IMG/VR virus record: IMGVR_UViG_3300021602_000016
Span: 1 to 33,354 of that record
Strand: one strand, 5' to 3'
From: a virus
DNA length: 33,354 bases
Below are positions 22,911 through 32,124 of the stretch, in pieces (the first letter of the stretch is position 1; the number at the start of each line of letters is the position of its first letter). Made by a program: the position numbers and the translations under genes. A model generated the notes under the pieces. The model worked only from the letters and a program-made list of their open reading frames with translations, had not been told where the DNA came from and made no database searches.

Positions 22911-23924
22911 TTACAACCTGTCATATATTTCGATTAATTTAGCACTCTCGAAAGATCCGCCTACAATACTTAATAATTGTTCTACAACAATAGTATCGAC
23001 AGTCTTCATAGTAATATCTGTTTCGGCTATTACAGTACTCTCATCCTGATTACGAATAAGTTTAAATTCTCTTATATCATATTGATCTAAAAATATTTCT
23101 CTTAAAGATGTAGCTTCCTCATACGTAATATCGACGTCTAGTACCACTTGTAAGTGTGTTTTTGGAATAAGATAGATATCTGGATTAGCTAATAAAGATG
23201 ATAAACTAATATTAATGAAGCGAGGCCCATTTGTATAGTTTATATATTCGGGTTCGCCATCCCATTCCATATACATCGCACCACGGTCGAAGTCCCAGAC
23301 GTCCGAGAAATTATGCCCAAACGGATTACCTATGTAATTTACATTACCTTTGGTTTGTCGCAAATGAAAGTGCCCCGAAAACACATAATCTTGATGATCA
23401 AAGTGTGTTGCATTAAGCATACCGTGATCCGGCATATCTATCATAGCATTCATTTTAAATCCGGGCAATTCCAGATGTCCGAACAAATATTTTGTTTTTA
23501 TCTCGGCAACTTCTTTCCACTCGTCTTCTACAAGCCACGGTATTAATGCAACATCGCCAATAATCGTCGGTTCGTCTATTAATACAATATTAGGAAAAAG
23601 AGAGGCAAACTTAGACGAAGTTACCGATCTGTTTTCTCTAAAATATAAATCGTGATTACCGACTATAAAATACGTCTTATCAAAGCTATTATTCAATATA
23701 TGCATTGCATCTATCATATAGCCCTGTGTTTGTGCATTGATACTGTTCCGATGGTGATGGAAATCACCCATGAAGATACAAGTCTCTGCACCTTTACTTT
23801 TAGCAGTTTCTACAAGCCAGCGAAGAAAGCCTATGCAATCTTCGTTGTGTTCTTTAGAGTTATGTCTTAGCCCAAAGTGAATGTCAGTGAATACAACACA
23901 TTTTTTAAATAAATTATTCTGCAT
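22911..23924 (-). CDS. 47: Recombination endonuclease subunit gp47 (Mre11/SbcD-like)
   Basis: 337 residues, calcineurin-like metallophosphoesterase, nuclease partner of gp46. All metal-binding motifs are seen in order: TDIHFG (13-18), GDFHHHRNS (53-61), GNHDLY (89-94), GHLELPG (149-155) and SGHFHLRQ (183-190). T4 gp47 is 339 residues, so full length. The ATG lies inside the last codons of gene 55 (11-base overlap), making translation coupled to gp55. Read from the sigma70-type promoter upstream of gene 55. Confidence 0.95.
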   Translation of the reverse strand: MQNNLFKKCVVFTDIHFGLRHNSKEHNEDCIGFLRWLVETAKSKGAETCIFMGDFHHHRNSINAQTQGYMIDAMHILNNSFDKTYFIVGNHDLYFRENRSVTSSKFASLFPNIVLIDEPTIIGDVALIPWLVEDEWKEVAEIKTKYLFGHLELPGFKMNAMIDMPDHGMLNATHFDHQDYVFSGHFHLRQTKGNVNYIGNPFGHNFSDVWDFDRGAMYMEWDGEPEYINYTNGPRFINISLSSLLANPDIYLIPKTHLQVVLDVDITYEEATSLREIFLDQYDIREFKLIRNQDESTVIAETDITMKTVDTIVVEQLLSIVGGSFESAKLIEIYDRL

Positions 23925-25830
23925 CTGACTTATGCAATTCTTGAGCGTCTTCTCTCAATTGCCTGATTTCTGATTCAATTTCTAATTGTCTTGTAAAGCT
24001 AGGGTTTGCTCCGCTATCTATCAATAAGTCATCACGTAGGTCTTGATTTTTCTTTTCTAAATTAAGAATACGTGTAAAACTATTCTGTAAAGACTGGGTA
24101 TAATAAGAGAACGGGTTATCACTTCTTTTTTCGTCAAACTGTAGACCCATTTGTGCTAATTGTAAAAGTGCCTGGCCTTTCATCTCATCAATATATGTGT
24201 TGCCGGTTAGGTATACAGTATTATTTCTCCTTGCAACAAATGACCCGAATTCCGTCTCCGGGCACCACACTTGTCCCGAATAGTCCTCGGTAGGACTATT
24301 CGGGTGATGTAGTTTTCCATTACCTAACTGGGTTATTCCGTCTTTTCCAGTATTAAGCCCACCATTAAACTTTATGCAAGACCCGTTTGTAATGTTCTTT
24401 TTAGATGAAAAGATATTTAAGGTATAGTAATTAGTTAATTTACCATACGAAATTTTTTCTATATAATGTGCATTACTCCTCCGTCCTAATATAGCACAGA
24501 GTGCCTGGACACAATCGATGTGATCTTTATTCTTCTGAACATATCTTAAATTCTGTTTATCGGACCCTGTTCTCCATCCATCGCCGTCAATTAATGTGTT
24601 TAGAAAAATCCAACGTTGTCTTTTCGATAAATCTGCAATTACATCCATAAATTCGTTCTTATTAGGCAATAAAGAAAATACCTCTTTTGAATTTTTTCTA
24701 CTAATACGGAATACTATATTATTTCCTTTATGAATTTTTTCACTAAATACGTAACCTAATTGTCTGATACACTTGCGAATTCTGTCAGCATGATCGCCTT
24801 CATTCTGATAGATAGAGATATCTCTTAACGAACCATTCTTATCGAATTGATAGCATCCCTCTGTTACTACCCACGCCATGAGTTCGACTAAATCATCTTT
24901 ATAAATTTCCGTCGTATCATTAACTGCATCGGCCAGCATTAAAACTTTATCTGATTGTTTTAATAATTCTATAGGTACCAAGCCCCTTTCAGTGACAATT
25001 TTATGATTGGGCGTAATAAGACTATCAAATCCTTGTTGTGTCAGTCGATGCATCTTCCCGTTGAAATCTCCTCTATAGATAGATCTTATAGATGACCACG
25101 CAAGTGATTCTCCATCGAATGACAAAATAGTATCTGTATCTGCAATCTCGTTTATAGTTAGCCAACCACGTTTAGTTAATGCTTCTGTCTCCGAATCCAC
25201 ACAATATCCTCGCCAGTTGCCTCGCTGTCCATACTTATTAACCATAAGGATGAACATCTTGGCTAGCTTATTTGTGATAGAACCGCGCTCTAAATTAAAT
25301 TTGCCTGCTTTTGAGTGCGATCTCCCCACTTCTTTGGCAATGCCTTGTTCTGTGATATAATGCTTGAACGGTGCAAAATTTAATTTTATGTGATTATCTG
25401 CCTGACTCTTAGGATTTTTCTTTCTGCCCGGTGCGAGTGGAATATGCTCATATGTCAATACTCTGTATACCAAGTCATCAACAGGAATTGTATCTGGCTT
25501 AATTTTATATTCTGCTAATCTGGGACGTTCTGTTCTTGAAGTATTATTTGCTAATGCTTCGGCAAATGCTGCCGCTGCGATCCTAGATGCCCTTACAGCT
25601 TTAGCCTTATCTTGAGTTTCGCTTAAGAATATCTCGTCGAGTTCGTCAACAATAATATCGTAGTCGCTGTATTTCTGATCTGAATATTCGCAAAAAGTAT
25701 TCTTACTTTGATGAATTTCTTTTAGCATGTCTTTATTATTTAAGTAGTTAATTTTCTTAACTGGAAATACTGATGTAGTCTGCACCACAGGTGTTTCATC
25801 TTCATCGTCGAAATCTATAGAACCAATCAT
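23914..25830 (-). CDS. 55: Late sigma factor gp55, interrupted by an intein
   Basis: 638 residues as encoded. After removal of an intein (residues 210-544) the extein is 303 residues, against 185 for T4 gp55. The two halves join in sigma region 2: KLAKMFILMVNKYGQRGNW-RGY with TYIDEMKGQALLQLAQMGL, followed by NPFSYYTQSLQNSFTRI, the DNA-contacting part of gp55. gp55 directs host RNA polymerase to late promoters, here presumably the GATAAATA sites. An N-terminal extension of about 120 residues (acidic start) and a helical, charged C-terminus are unlike T4. AGGAG ribosome site before the ATG and a strong sigma70 promoter upstream. It overlaps gene 47. Confidence 0.88.
   Translation of the reverse strand: MIGSIDFDDEDETPVVQTTSVFPVKKINYLNNKDMLKEIHQSKNTFCEYSDQKYSDYDIIVDELDEIFLSETQDKAKAVRASRIAAAAFAEALANNTSRTERPRLAEYKIKPDTIPVDDLVYRVLTYEHIPLAPGRKKNPKSQADNHIKLNFAPFKHYITEQGIAKEVGRSHSKAGKFNLERGSITNKLAKMFILMVNKYGQRGNWRGYCVDSETEALTKRGWLTINEIADTDTILSFDGESLAWSSIRSIYRGDFNGKMHRLTQQGFDSLITPNHKIVTERGLVPIELLKQSDKVLMLADAVNDTTEIYKDDLVELMAWVVTEGCYQFDKNGSLRDISIYQNEGDHADRIRKCIRQLGYVFSEKIHKGNNIVFRISRKNSKEVFSLLPNKNEFMDVIADLSKRQRWIFLNTLIDGDGWRTGSDKQNLRYVQKNKDHIDCVQALCAILGRRSNAHYIEKISYGKLTNYYTLNIFSSKKNITNGSCIKFNGGLNTGKDGITQLGNGKLHHPNSPTEDYSGQVWCPETEFGSFVARRNNTVYLTGNTYIDEMKGQALLQLAQMGLQFDEKRSDNPFSYYTQSLQNSFTRILNLEKKNQDLRDDLLIDSGANPSFTRQLEIESEIRQLREDAQELHKSDAE
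24199..25203 (-). mobile_element. Intein with LAGLIDADG homing endonuclease in gp55
   Basis: 335 residues in frame within gene 55. Splicing motifs are Cys210 at the N-junction (RGY|CVDSETEAL), block B TPNH (273-276), and the C-terminal block FGSFVARRNNTVYLTGN ending Asn544, with Thr545 as the +1 nucleophile. The residue before Asn is Gly rather than the usual His. Two LAGLIDADG-type helices (LVELMAWVVTEG, 314-325; FLNTLIDGDG, 409-418) mark a homing endonuclease domain with acidic residues in place. It sits at a conserved point of sigma region 2, typical of inteins. It appears intact, with no frameshift or stop. Confidence 0.9.
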
Positions 25831-25857
25831 ATTTTCTCCTAAATCAGGGTTTTATAC

Positions 25858-25886
25858 AGTATAGCAAAAGAGCTTCGCTGTGTCAA
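25858..25886 (-). promoter_or_regulatory. Strong sigma70-type promoter upstream of gene 55
   Basis: Minus strand: -35 TTGACA (25881-25886, perfect), 17-base spacer, -10 TATACT (25858-25863) preceded by TGC (extended -10). It lies 28 bases before the gene 55 ATG. This is a host-polymerase promoter, letting the late sigma factor and gp47 be made before late transcription begins. Confidence 0.85.
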
Positions 25887-25920
25887 GGGTTCCACTATTA
25901 ACATGTCTGTTTATAACCTT

Positions 25921-25928
25921 GATAAATA
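25921..25928 (+). promoter_or_regulatory. Late promoter octamer for the baseplate operon
   Basis: Plus-strand GATAAATA; predicted start near 25934, 17-base leader with TTAGGAGAA before the ATG at 25951. Drives the gene block up to at least the peptidase gene. Confidence 0.7.
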
Positions 25929-25950
25929 AGCAAGTTAGGAGAATAAATCA

Positions 25951-26625
25951 ATGGGACAACAAGATCAGCGTGCGCGTCTACAGCCAAAATCTTTGCAAAA
26001 CGAAGATATACTTGGCCCACGAGATCCGTCAAATATTTTATTTCCGTTATGGTCAACACGTGGTGTTCTATTTCCATATACTCCTTCTGTTGCTACAGGA
26101 AACGTTGTGGAGTACGATCCTACTAGCTTTATTCATTCTAACTACGGTTATAATGCATATGTCAGATCTTATCCTAAACCGATAAGCATTTCTGCAGAAT
26201 TTACCGCACAGTCAAATAATGAAGCACTATATTTATTATCAGTGATACATTTCTTCCGGTCCGTTACGAAAATGTATTTCGGCATTAATCCTTATAATAA
26301 GGCAGGAACACCTCCTCCGGTCCTTATATTTAATTATTTAGGGGATTATCAATTTAATAATGTACCAGTAATCGTTAAGAATTTTGAATATACATATCCT
26401 GCAGATATAGATTATGTGCCAGTTAATACAGTGGATAATCTTGCATATTCCGGCGGCATGGGAGTAAGTTTACCTGCCGGCAAAAATGGAGGTTATACTT
26501 GGGTTCCCACACATTTAACAGTACAACTAGATTTAGACACACAATACATACCTATCAAACTTAGAAACGAGTTTAACCTAGACGAATTTAGGCAAGGTAA
26601 ATTAATTAATAAGGGGTATATCTAA
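25951..26625 (+). CDS. Baseplate/tail tube cap protein, gp48/gp54-like
   Basis: 224 residues. A block typical of T4-like tail-tube-cap or initiator proteins is seen: YGYNAYVRSYPKPISISAEF (about 69-88), EALYLLSVIHFFRSVTKMYFG near 93-113, PPPVLIFNYLGDYQFNNVPV near 124-143 and WVPTHLTVQLDL near 191-202. In T4, gp48 and gp54 sit on the central baseplate dome and start tube polymerisation. This copy is shorter than either T4 protein and could be gp48 or gp54; I cannot separate them by eye. AGGAG ribosome site. Its stop overlaps the next ATG (TAATG). Confidence 0.55.
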   Translation: MGQQDQRARLQPKSLQNEDILGPRDPSNILFPLWSTRGVLFPYTPSVATGNVVEYDPTSFIHSNYGYNAYVRSYPKPISISAEFTAQSNNEALYLLSVIHFFRSVTKMYFGINPYNKAGTPPPVLIFNYLGDYQFNNVPVIVKNFEYTYPADIDYVPVNTVDNLAYSGGMGVSLPAGKNGGYTWVPTHLTVQLDLDTQYIPIKLRNEFNLDEFRQGKLINKGYI

Positions 26626-26912
26626 TGGCACAAAATTCTAAAGATACGAGTCAATACACATCTACACCGATCAGAGATTGGTATTTAGATATATGGGAAC
26701 CTAGATCAGTTTCTAAAAATGATTATGATGCAATATTAATAATACCGCCTGAATTTAATCAGAGACCTGACTTATTAAGTCAACAAGAATATGGTACACC
26801 CAAACTATGGTGGGTATTTTGTTTAAGAAATCCTGATTTAATTATAGACCCCATTAATGATTTTGTTGCAGGATTAGAAATTTATGTACCGAATAATATA
26901 CTAAAACAATAA
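26625..26912 (+). CDS. 53: Baseplate wedge subunit gp53
   Basis: 95 residues, shorter than T4 gp53 (196) but with its conserved core: RPDLLSQQEYGTPKLWWVFC (about 44-63) and LRNPDLIIDPINDFVAGLEI. This LysM-like fold links baseplate wedges in T4. The start overlaps the stop of the gp48/54-like gene; the next gene begins one base after its stop. Confidence 0.88.
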   Translation: MAQNSKDTSQYTSTPIRDWYLDIWEPRSVSKNDYDAILIIPPEFNQRPDLLSQQEYGTPKLWWVFCLRNPDLIIDPINDFVAGLEIYVPNNILKQ

Positions 26913-26913
26913 T

Positions 26914-29538
26914 ATGCCAAAAGATTTTATGGCGCCTGTGCCTGACAAACAGACTTATGTAGTTAATGGTCAGGTAGTAGATAAAGCCACATACGATAAG
27001 AATAAGGCAGCAATCGATCAGTCAATTGCTGGTATCAACAGCGGTGTTAGTACAACACCACCTGTGGTCAACAAAACGACTACTTCACCTATGGCAACTG
27101 TGGTCAATAACGGAGCGGTAACAAATCCGCAAAAATCTACGTTTAATTCTGCAAAAGATTCCCAAGCTTCGTATGATAATGGTAGCGCATATGCTAATAC
27201 TGGCATGCGCGAGCAGGTTACTCTTGCATTCAGTCCAAATATGTTAGATAATTATGACGTATATACATATCATTGGAAACTTTTCATGGTACCGCTGGCA
27301 CTTGCATCCAGCGGTGCAGTATTAGATCCGGCAGTACAGACAATAATTGCTGAAAGTGGTGTATCAGACTTAACAATAGATAAGGTAGAGGTACAGTGTA
27401 TTTGTACACCTTCTGTGGAAAGTGGGTCCGGTACAATGACGCATGTTAAGTTTGAAATTGTTGAACCTTCAGGCGCAGGATTAATAGATAAAATGTTTTA
27501 CCAATCTGTGGCATTAGGAATAGGTAGTTGGACAGTTAATCCGTATTATTTACAATTAGAATTTAGGGGTAGAGATCCGAATACAGAAGAGACAATAATT
27601 AATGGCGGCCCAACAGGTTTAGGATCATTAAAATGGGTATGGCCTATAAGATTAGGGACTGCAAAAGCTAATGTAACTACAGTTGGCACAAGGTATGAAT
27701 TTGAAGCAACATTGTACGACGAACAAGCACAGGCAAATTCTAATTTTGCATTAATGCAGAATGTTGTATTAAATAATTTAACAACATTTGGTAGTGCAAT
27801 GCAAGAATTAGAAGATAAATTAAATGCTGACCAATATGAGAAGTTAATAGATAATTATAGTATTCCTGATACATATAAGATTGTTGTAGATAGCGAGTTA
27901 AAGAAAGTGTTATTGGTAAATCCAAATCATACTAAAAGTACATCTCGAAATTCGGATTATAAAGACTTGTCTAAGAAGACAGCCCAGTTTAACGCCGGTA
28001 CAGGAATAGATAAGGTTGTCGACGGCTTGCTAGGTAGTACATCAGAATTTCAGGAAGATGTGCAAGGGTCAGATACACCAGATTCTAAACCAAAATCTAT
28101 TAATGCTGAAAAAAGTCAAATGAAGAAATTGTGGAGAGTTATTACCGAAACTAAACCAATTGCATTCGATGCGCTAAGACAAGATAATGCTAATGCATTC
28201 ACAATCTTTATTGTAAAATATGATATAGGTGTATTAGATGCTACCCCTGCTCAAACAGGGCAGACTCCCGAGACAAAACCTGCAGAAAAGAAAAGATGGG
28301 ACGAATATGTCAAGAAGAAGATACTTAATAAAAGATATAATTATATATTCACGGGATTAAATGACCAAGTAATAACATTAGACCTTAACATGGATTATGC
28401 CTTTGCTGCTGCTTTATCTAGATTCGGTGGTATCTATTTTGATAGTGGTACATCAACTAAAGGTATATCTCAACAAGATAATGCAGCGAATGAAAAAAAG
28501 GCATCCGAACAAGTAAGACAAACACTTCGATTTATAAATAATGCAAGTCCCGGCACTAATCCTGATGCAAAAATAGCCGAAGCTAAGAAGTCAATTGCTA
28601 ATTCTAAGATAGATGACACATTAAAAGCCAAGTATACGGTAATATTAGATAATGCTAAACCTGCACAAAGGAAAGCCCTTACTGCTAAGGCTCAAGTAAC
28701 AGGTGGAATGGATGCTAGTGGTAAATTTGATACATCGATAGCAAATGCAACCAAAATATCATTAGCACCAGCCACGACAGCAGGCCTTACGTTTGTTTCA
28801 GATGTTAATATTAATTCGCCTGCGGCAAAACAAGCAAAATCACAATCGGAGTCTATCAGAAAGGGTAAGTTACGTCCAGTTCCTTATAAAGAAGTACCAC
28901 AAGAGAGTAACTTTAATGGTATAGATCCTAATAGCGATGCTGGCCGAGCAAGAACATCCAGTATGTTTGCTTCGGCATTATATTCGGGTGGTCCCGAAGG
29001 TAGTATGCAACATATAAAACTGACGATTAAAGGAGACCCGTTTTGGTTATTTCCTAGGAGTTTAGCTACAGATGTAAAAGTTCTGCCTTATAAATCTAAC
29101 ATGTCCGAAGCCGATGCTATAAAAGATATAAAGAGTGCTCATATTACACAGCCGGATTCAGTTAATATATTTGGTACAGATAATTTCATTGTTGTCAGAT
29201 TTAGAACTCCCAGAGTATATAATGATTCCACTGGATTATCGGACCCGATTGATGCATTCACTGAGATAGAAACATTTAGTGGAGTATATAAAGTAGTCAG
29301 AGCTATTAGTAAATTTGAGGTAGGTAGATTTATACAAGAATTAGAATGTATAATAGACCCTGTTATAGACTTACAGAACTTCTTAGCAGAGATGGATGCA
29401 GCAACTAAAAAACCCGATGTTGAATTATACCCGACAAATATGCCCGCATCGTCTACAAAAACTCAACGATTAACTAGCACCTCGGCACCAGCCGGTGCCA
29501 TAAATACCTTACGTGATACAAAGGGTAATGTTAAATAA
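26914..29538 (+). CDS. Large virion structural protein, probable baseplate hub component
   Basis: 874 residues. N-terminal 95 residues are Ala/Thr/Asn-rich and probably flexible. A folded domain begins at DNYDVYTYHWKLFMVPLAL (about 110), containing ESGVSDLTIDKVEVQ, EIVEPSGAGLIDKMFYQSVA and YYLQLEFRGRDPNT. A low-complexity, charged middle follows (about 360-660). The C-terminus FSGVYKVVRAISKFEVGRFI-QELECI (about 790-815) resembles the ends of hub proteins such as gp27. Position between gp53 and gp5 fits a hub or hub-wedge role. I do not recognise a named T4 orthologue. Confidence 0.6.
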   Translation: MPKDFMAPVPDKQTYVVNGQVVDKATYDKNKAAIDQSIAGINSGVSTTPPVVNKTTTSPMATVVNNGAVTNPQKSTFNSAKDSQASYDNGSAYANTGMREQVTLAFSPNMLDNYDVYTYHWKLFMVPLALASSGAVLDPAVQTIIAESGVSDLTIDKVEVQCICTPSVESGSGTMTHVKFEIVEPSGAGLIDKMFYQSVALGIGSWTVNPYYLQLEFRGRDPNTEETIINGGPTGLGSLKWVWPIRLGTAKANVTTVGTRYEFEATLYDEQAQANSNFALMQNVVLNNLTTFGSAMQELEDKLNADQYEKLIDNYSIPDTYKIVVDSELKKVLLVNPNHTKSTSRNSDYKDLSKKTAQFNAGTGIDKVVDGLLGSTSEFQEDVQGSDTPDSKPKSINAEKSQMKKLWRVITETKPIAFDALRQDNANAFTIFIVKYDIGVLDATPAQTGQTPETKPAEKKRWDEYVKKKILNKRYNYIFTGLNDQVITLDLNMDYAFAAALSRFGGIYFDSGTSTKGISQQDNAANEKKASEQVRQTLRFINNASPGTNPDAKIAEAKKSIANSKIDDTLKAKYTVILDNAKPAQRKALTAKAQVTGGMDASGKFDTSIANATKISLAPATTAGLTFVSDVNINSPAAKQAKSQSESIRKGKLRPVPYKEVPQESNFNGIDPNSDAGRARTSSMFASALYSGGPEGSMQHIKLTIKGDPFWLFPRSLATDVKVLPYKSNMSEADAIKDIKSAHITQPDSVNIFGTDNFIVVRFRTPRVYNDSTGLSDPIDAFTEIETFSGVYKVVRAISKFEVGRFIQELECIIDPVIDLQNFLAEMDAATKKPDVELYPTNMPASSTKTQRLTSTSAPAGAINTLRDTKGNVK

Positions 29539-29559
29539 AAAATAAAATACTGGATAAAA

Positions 29560-32121
29560 ATGGCATATTTAAATACTACCGCTAGAACAACAAAACCGAT
29601 AACTAATAGCTCGTTCCAAGCTGCTGGTCGTTCGGCATCTTTATACGGTGTCTATTTAGGATTTATTAAAGATACAACCGATGTTCAAAGAAATGGTCGA
29701 TTAAAAGTATGGATTCCTGAATTTGGTTCGGCGCCCGATAATTCCGAAGGATGGATTCCTGTTAATTATTGCTCGCCGTTTGCAGGTGCAACAAATGTAG
29801 ATACAATAAGCCAAACAGATACTCATACTTTTGATAAAACACAGACATCATATGGCATGTGGATGATACCACCGGATATTAATAATGAAGTATTAATAAT
29901 GTTTATCAATGGCGATTCTTCCAGGGGTGTATGGATAGGTTGTTTATATAATCAATATATGAATAATATGGTACCCGGTATGGCGGCCGATAGTAAGAAT
30001 TGGGAGTATCCCGGTAAAGTTATACCTGTGGCAGAATATAATAAATGGGATGAAGTAGATATTCCGGATCGAGCAAGTAAACCTTACGAAAAGACAAAGT
30101 TTAAAGGTGTGGGAAATCAAGGATTAATTAATGATAGGTCGCGTGGGACGACAACATCTAGCGCCAGGAGAGAGGCACCGAGTAGAGTATTTGGTATAAT
30201 TACGCCCGGCCCTCTTGTCGATAATAATACGACGTCGGATAAATTTAGAAGAAAAGGTGGGTCGTCATTTATTATGGACGACGGCGATGGAACAGAATAT
30301 GTAGAATTAGCAACTAAGACTGGTGCAAAAATTCGCTTAGATGAAACAAACGGGTTTGCTTATATAATCAATCGCGACGGCACTTCGTGGATTCAAATGG
30401 ATCAAAAAGGTAATATCGATATATTCGGGGCAGGCGATGTGTCCGTTCGTGCCCAGAGAGACTTTAATGTTCGTGCAGACAGAAATGTTAATATAGAGGC
30501 GGGCCAAAATATATTCATGAAGGCTGCTAAAGATACTGTGCAGGAAACTACTGTATTCACATATGATGTGAATAATATTCCCAAAACAAAAACAATACCC
30601 GTATGGAATTATAAAGGTGAGGGCCAGGGCCAGGGCGGTAATATCGTTATGCAGGCCCTGAATAATTGGCATAGCACGACAGAAAATAATGCATTCTTAA
30701 CAGTTAAAAATAATAACATGGACATCGATATTGGCAATGCATTTAGTCTTACCACTATAGCTGCCGGTCAAGATTATAATGCTAAATTAGGTATTAAAAT
30801 GTCCACACAAGCTTCGATAGACTTAGTTGCAACAAATAATATCAGGGTAGGTGCAAACGGCGGTATATCGGTAGTGGGTATGGGAGACGTTGTGTTATGC
30901 ACGAGTTCGAATTTAAGTCTAAATTCTGTAGGTAATATGGTAGAGACAGCAGGCGGCGAAATGTCACTCTATGCTACCGAACTTATCATAGGTATGCATG
31001 TTGATGCTCCTAGTATAAATGCACCTGTGATGACATCTAATTCTGTATGTGATGATCCCGATGGAGGCGGTGGCGGAACAACAGGTCCACTGGGCGGTGG
31101 CGCAGGCCCTGTTCCGGCCCCGTTAAGTCCACTTGTTGCAGAACCTGCCATGACATCCGGGCTGGCAAAACCTGCAGAAATAAAAGAACTTGTTGAGAAA
31201 ATTAATATTCTTGCAACATGGGTGCCCACAGTAACATATCCTAAATGGAAACAAAATACAGCATATAAATCAGGTGATCTTGTTACATATAACAATATTA
31301 TCTACATATGTAATGCGGGTGGTGCACCAGCATCAATAACATTCGATTCTGCAAAATGGACTATTCTTATACCTGAAGATAAATTCAAGAGAAAATCCGA
31401 ATCATTAGAAACAACACTTTCTAGATTACCGACATATGAGCCGTGTCCGGAACACGAAAACTTTAGTTTCGGATCTATTGGTGGTTATGAACCTAAACAA
31501 ACCGAAGCAGCAAAAACGTATAGTGGATCGGGTGGAGCCGGCGGCGGCGCAACAACATCTCCTGCGCCGAATACGACCCCGGGTGCCAATAACAAAGATA
31601 TTGCACCTGTACCTGCAGACGATAGTGTTTTAACTAAAGACTTTAATATGGCAGCATATCAGTGTGAACTGAAGATAAATGAGGGCGTTAAATATGTCTC
31701 ATATAAAGATACAAAAGGTTTACCTACAGGTGGGATAGGTCACTTATTAAGAACGAACGAAATATCACAATATCCTGTTCCTACCACAATATCTGAAGCA
31801 CAAGTCAATACATGGTTTCAACAAGATGCACCTGTTTCTATCAGTGGTGCACAAAGATTGTTGGGTATGGATTGTTGGTCAGGCTTGTCGGATATTAGAA
31901 AACGTGCGTGTGCAGACTTATGTTACAACATGGGTGAAGGCGGTCTGAGTAAATTTAAGAGTTTCTTAGCGGCCATGAAGGGTGGAAATTTCGACGAGGC
32001 AGGCTCACAATTAAAGAGTTCTGCATGGTTTGGACAGGTAGGACAACGCGGGCCGAGAATTATAACAATGATAGTACAAAATGTCGATACCAACGGGTGC
32101 GACAAAAAGTTTGCAGGATAA
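29560..32121 (+). CDS. 5: Baseplate hub spike gp5 with C-terminal tail lysozyme
   Basis: 853 residues. Order of domains: OB-fold (about 28-150: LYGVYLGFIKDTTDVQRNGR, INNEVLIMFINGD); beta-helix needle (about 230-480: AKIRLDETNG, DVSVRAQRDFNVRADRN); Gly/Pro linker; a chitin-binding-like module (about 554-605: WKQNTAYKSGDLVTYNNIIY); and a T4-lysozyme-type GH24 domain (about 690-853). The catalytic triad is Glu708, Asp717 and Thr723, the same 9/6 spacing as Glu11, Asp20 and Thr26 of T4 lysozyme. In T4 gp5 the lysozyme lies between the OB fold and the needle; here it is at the C-terminus. Membrane-puncturing device that also opens peptidoglycan at injection. Confidence 0.9.
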   Translation: MAYLNTTARTTKPITNSSFQAAGRSASLYGVYLGFIKDTTDVQRNGRLKVWIPEFGSAPDNSEGWIPVNYCSPFAGATNVDTISQTDTHTFDKTQTSYGMWMIPPDINNEVLIMFINGDSSRGVWIGCLYNQYMNNMVPGMAADSKNWEYPGKVIPVAEYNKWDEVDIPDRASKPYEKTKFKGVGNQGLINDRSRGTTTSSARREAPSRVFGIITPGPLVDNNTTSDKFRRKGGSSFIMDDGDGTEYVELATKTGAKIRLDETNGFAYIINRDGTSWIQMDQKGNIDIFGAGDVSVRAQRDFNVRADRNVNIEAGQNIFMKAAKDTVQETTVFTYDVNNIPKTKTIPVWNYKGEGQGQGGNIVMQALNNWHSTTENNAFLTVKNNNMDIDIGNAFSLTTIAAGQDYNAKLGIKMSTQASIDLVATNNIRVGANGGISVVGMGDVVLCTSSNLSLNSVGNMVETAGGEMSLYATELIIGMHVDAPSINAPVMTSNSVCDDPDGGGGGTTGPLGGGAGPVPAPLSPLVAEPAMTSGLAKPAEIKELVEKINILATWVPTVTYPKWKQNTAYKSGDLVTYNNIIYICNAGGAPASITFDSAKWTILIPEDKFKRKSESLETTLSRLPTYEPCPEHENFSFGSIGGYEPKQTEAAKTYSGSGGAGGGATTSPAPNTTPGANNKDIAPVPADDSVLTKDFNMAAYQCELKINEGVKYVSYKDTKGLPTGGIGHLLRTNEISQYPVPTTISEAQVNTWFQQDAPVSISGAQRLLGMDCWSGLSDIRKRACADLCYNMGEGGLSKFKSFLAAMKGGNFDEAGSQLKSSAWFGQVGQRGPRIITMIVQNVDTNGCDKKFAG

Positions 32122-32124
32122 TAT

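Noticed and set aside
30337-30672. Minus-strand open frame opposite gp5
   Set aside because: Lies wholly inside the gp5 needle region, with no start signals; shadow frame.
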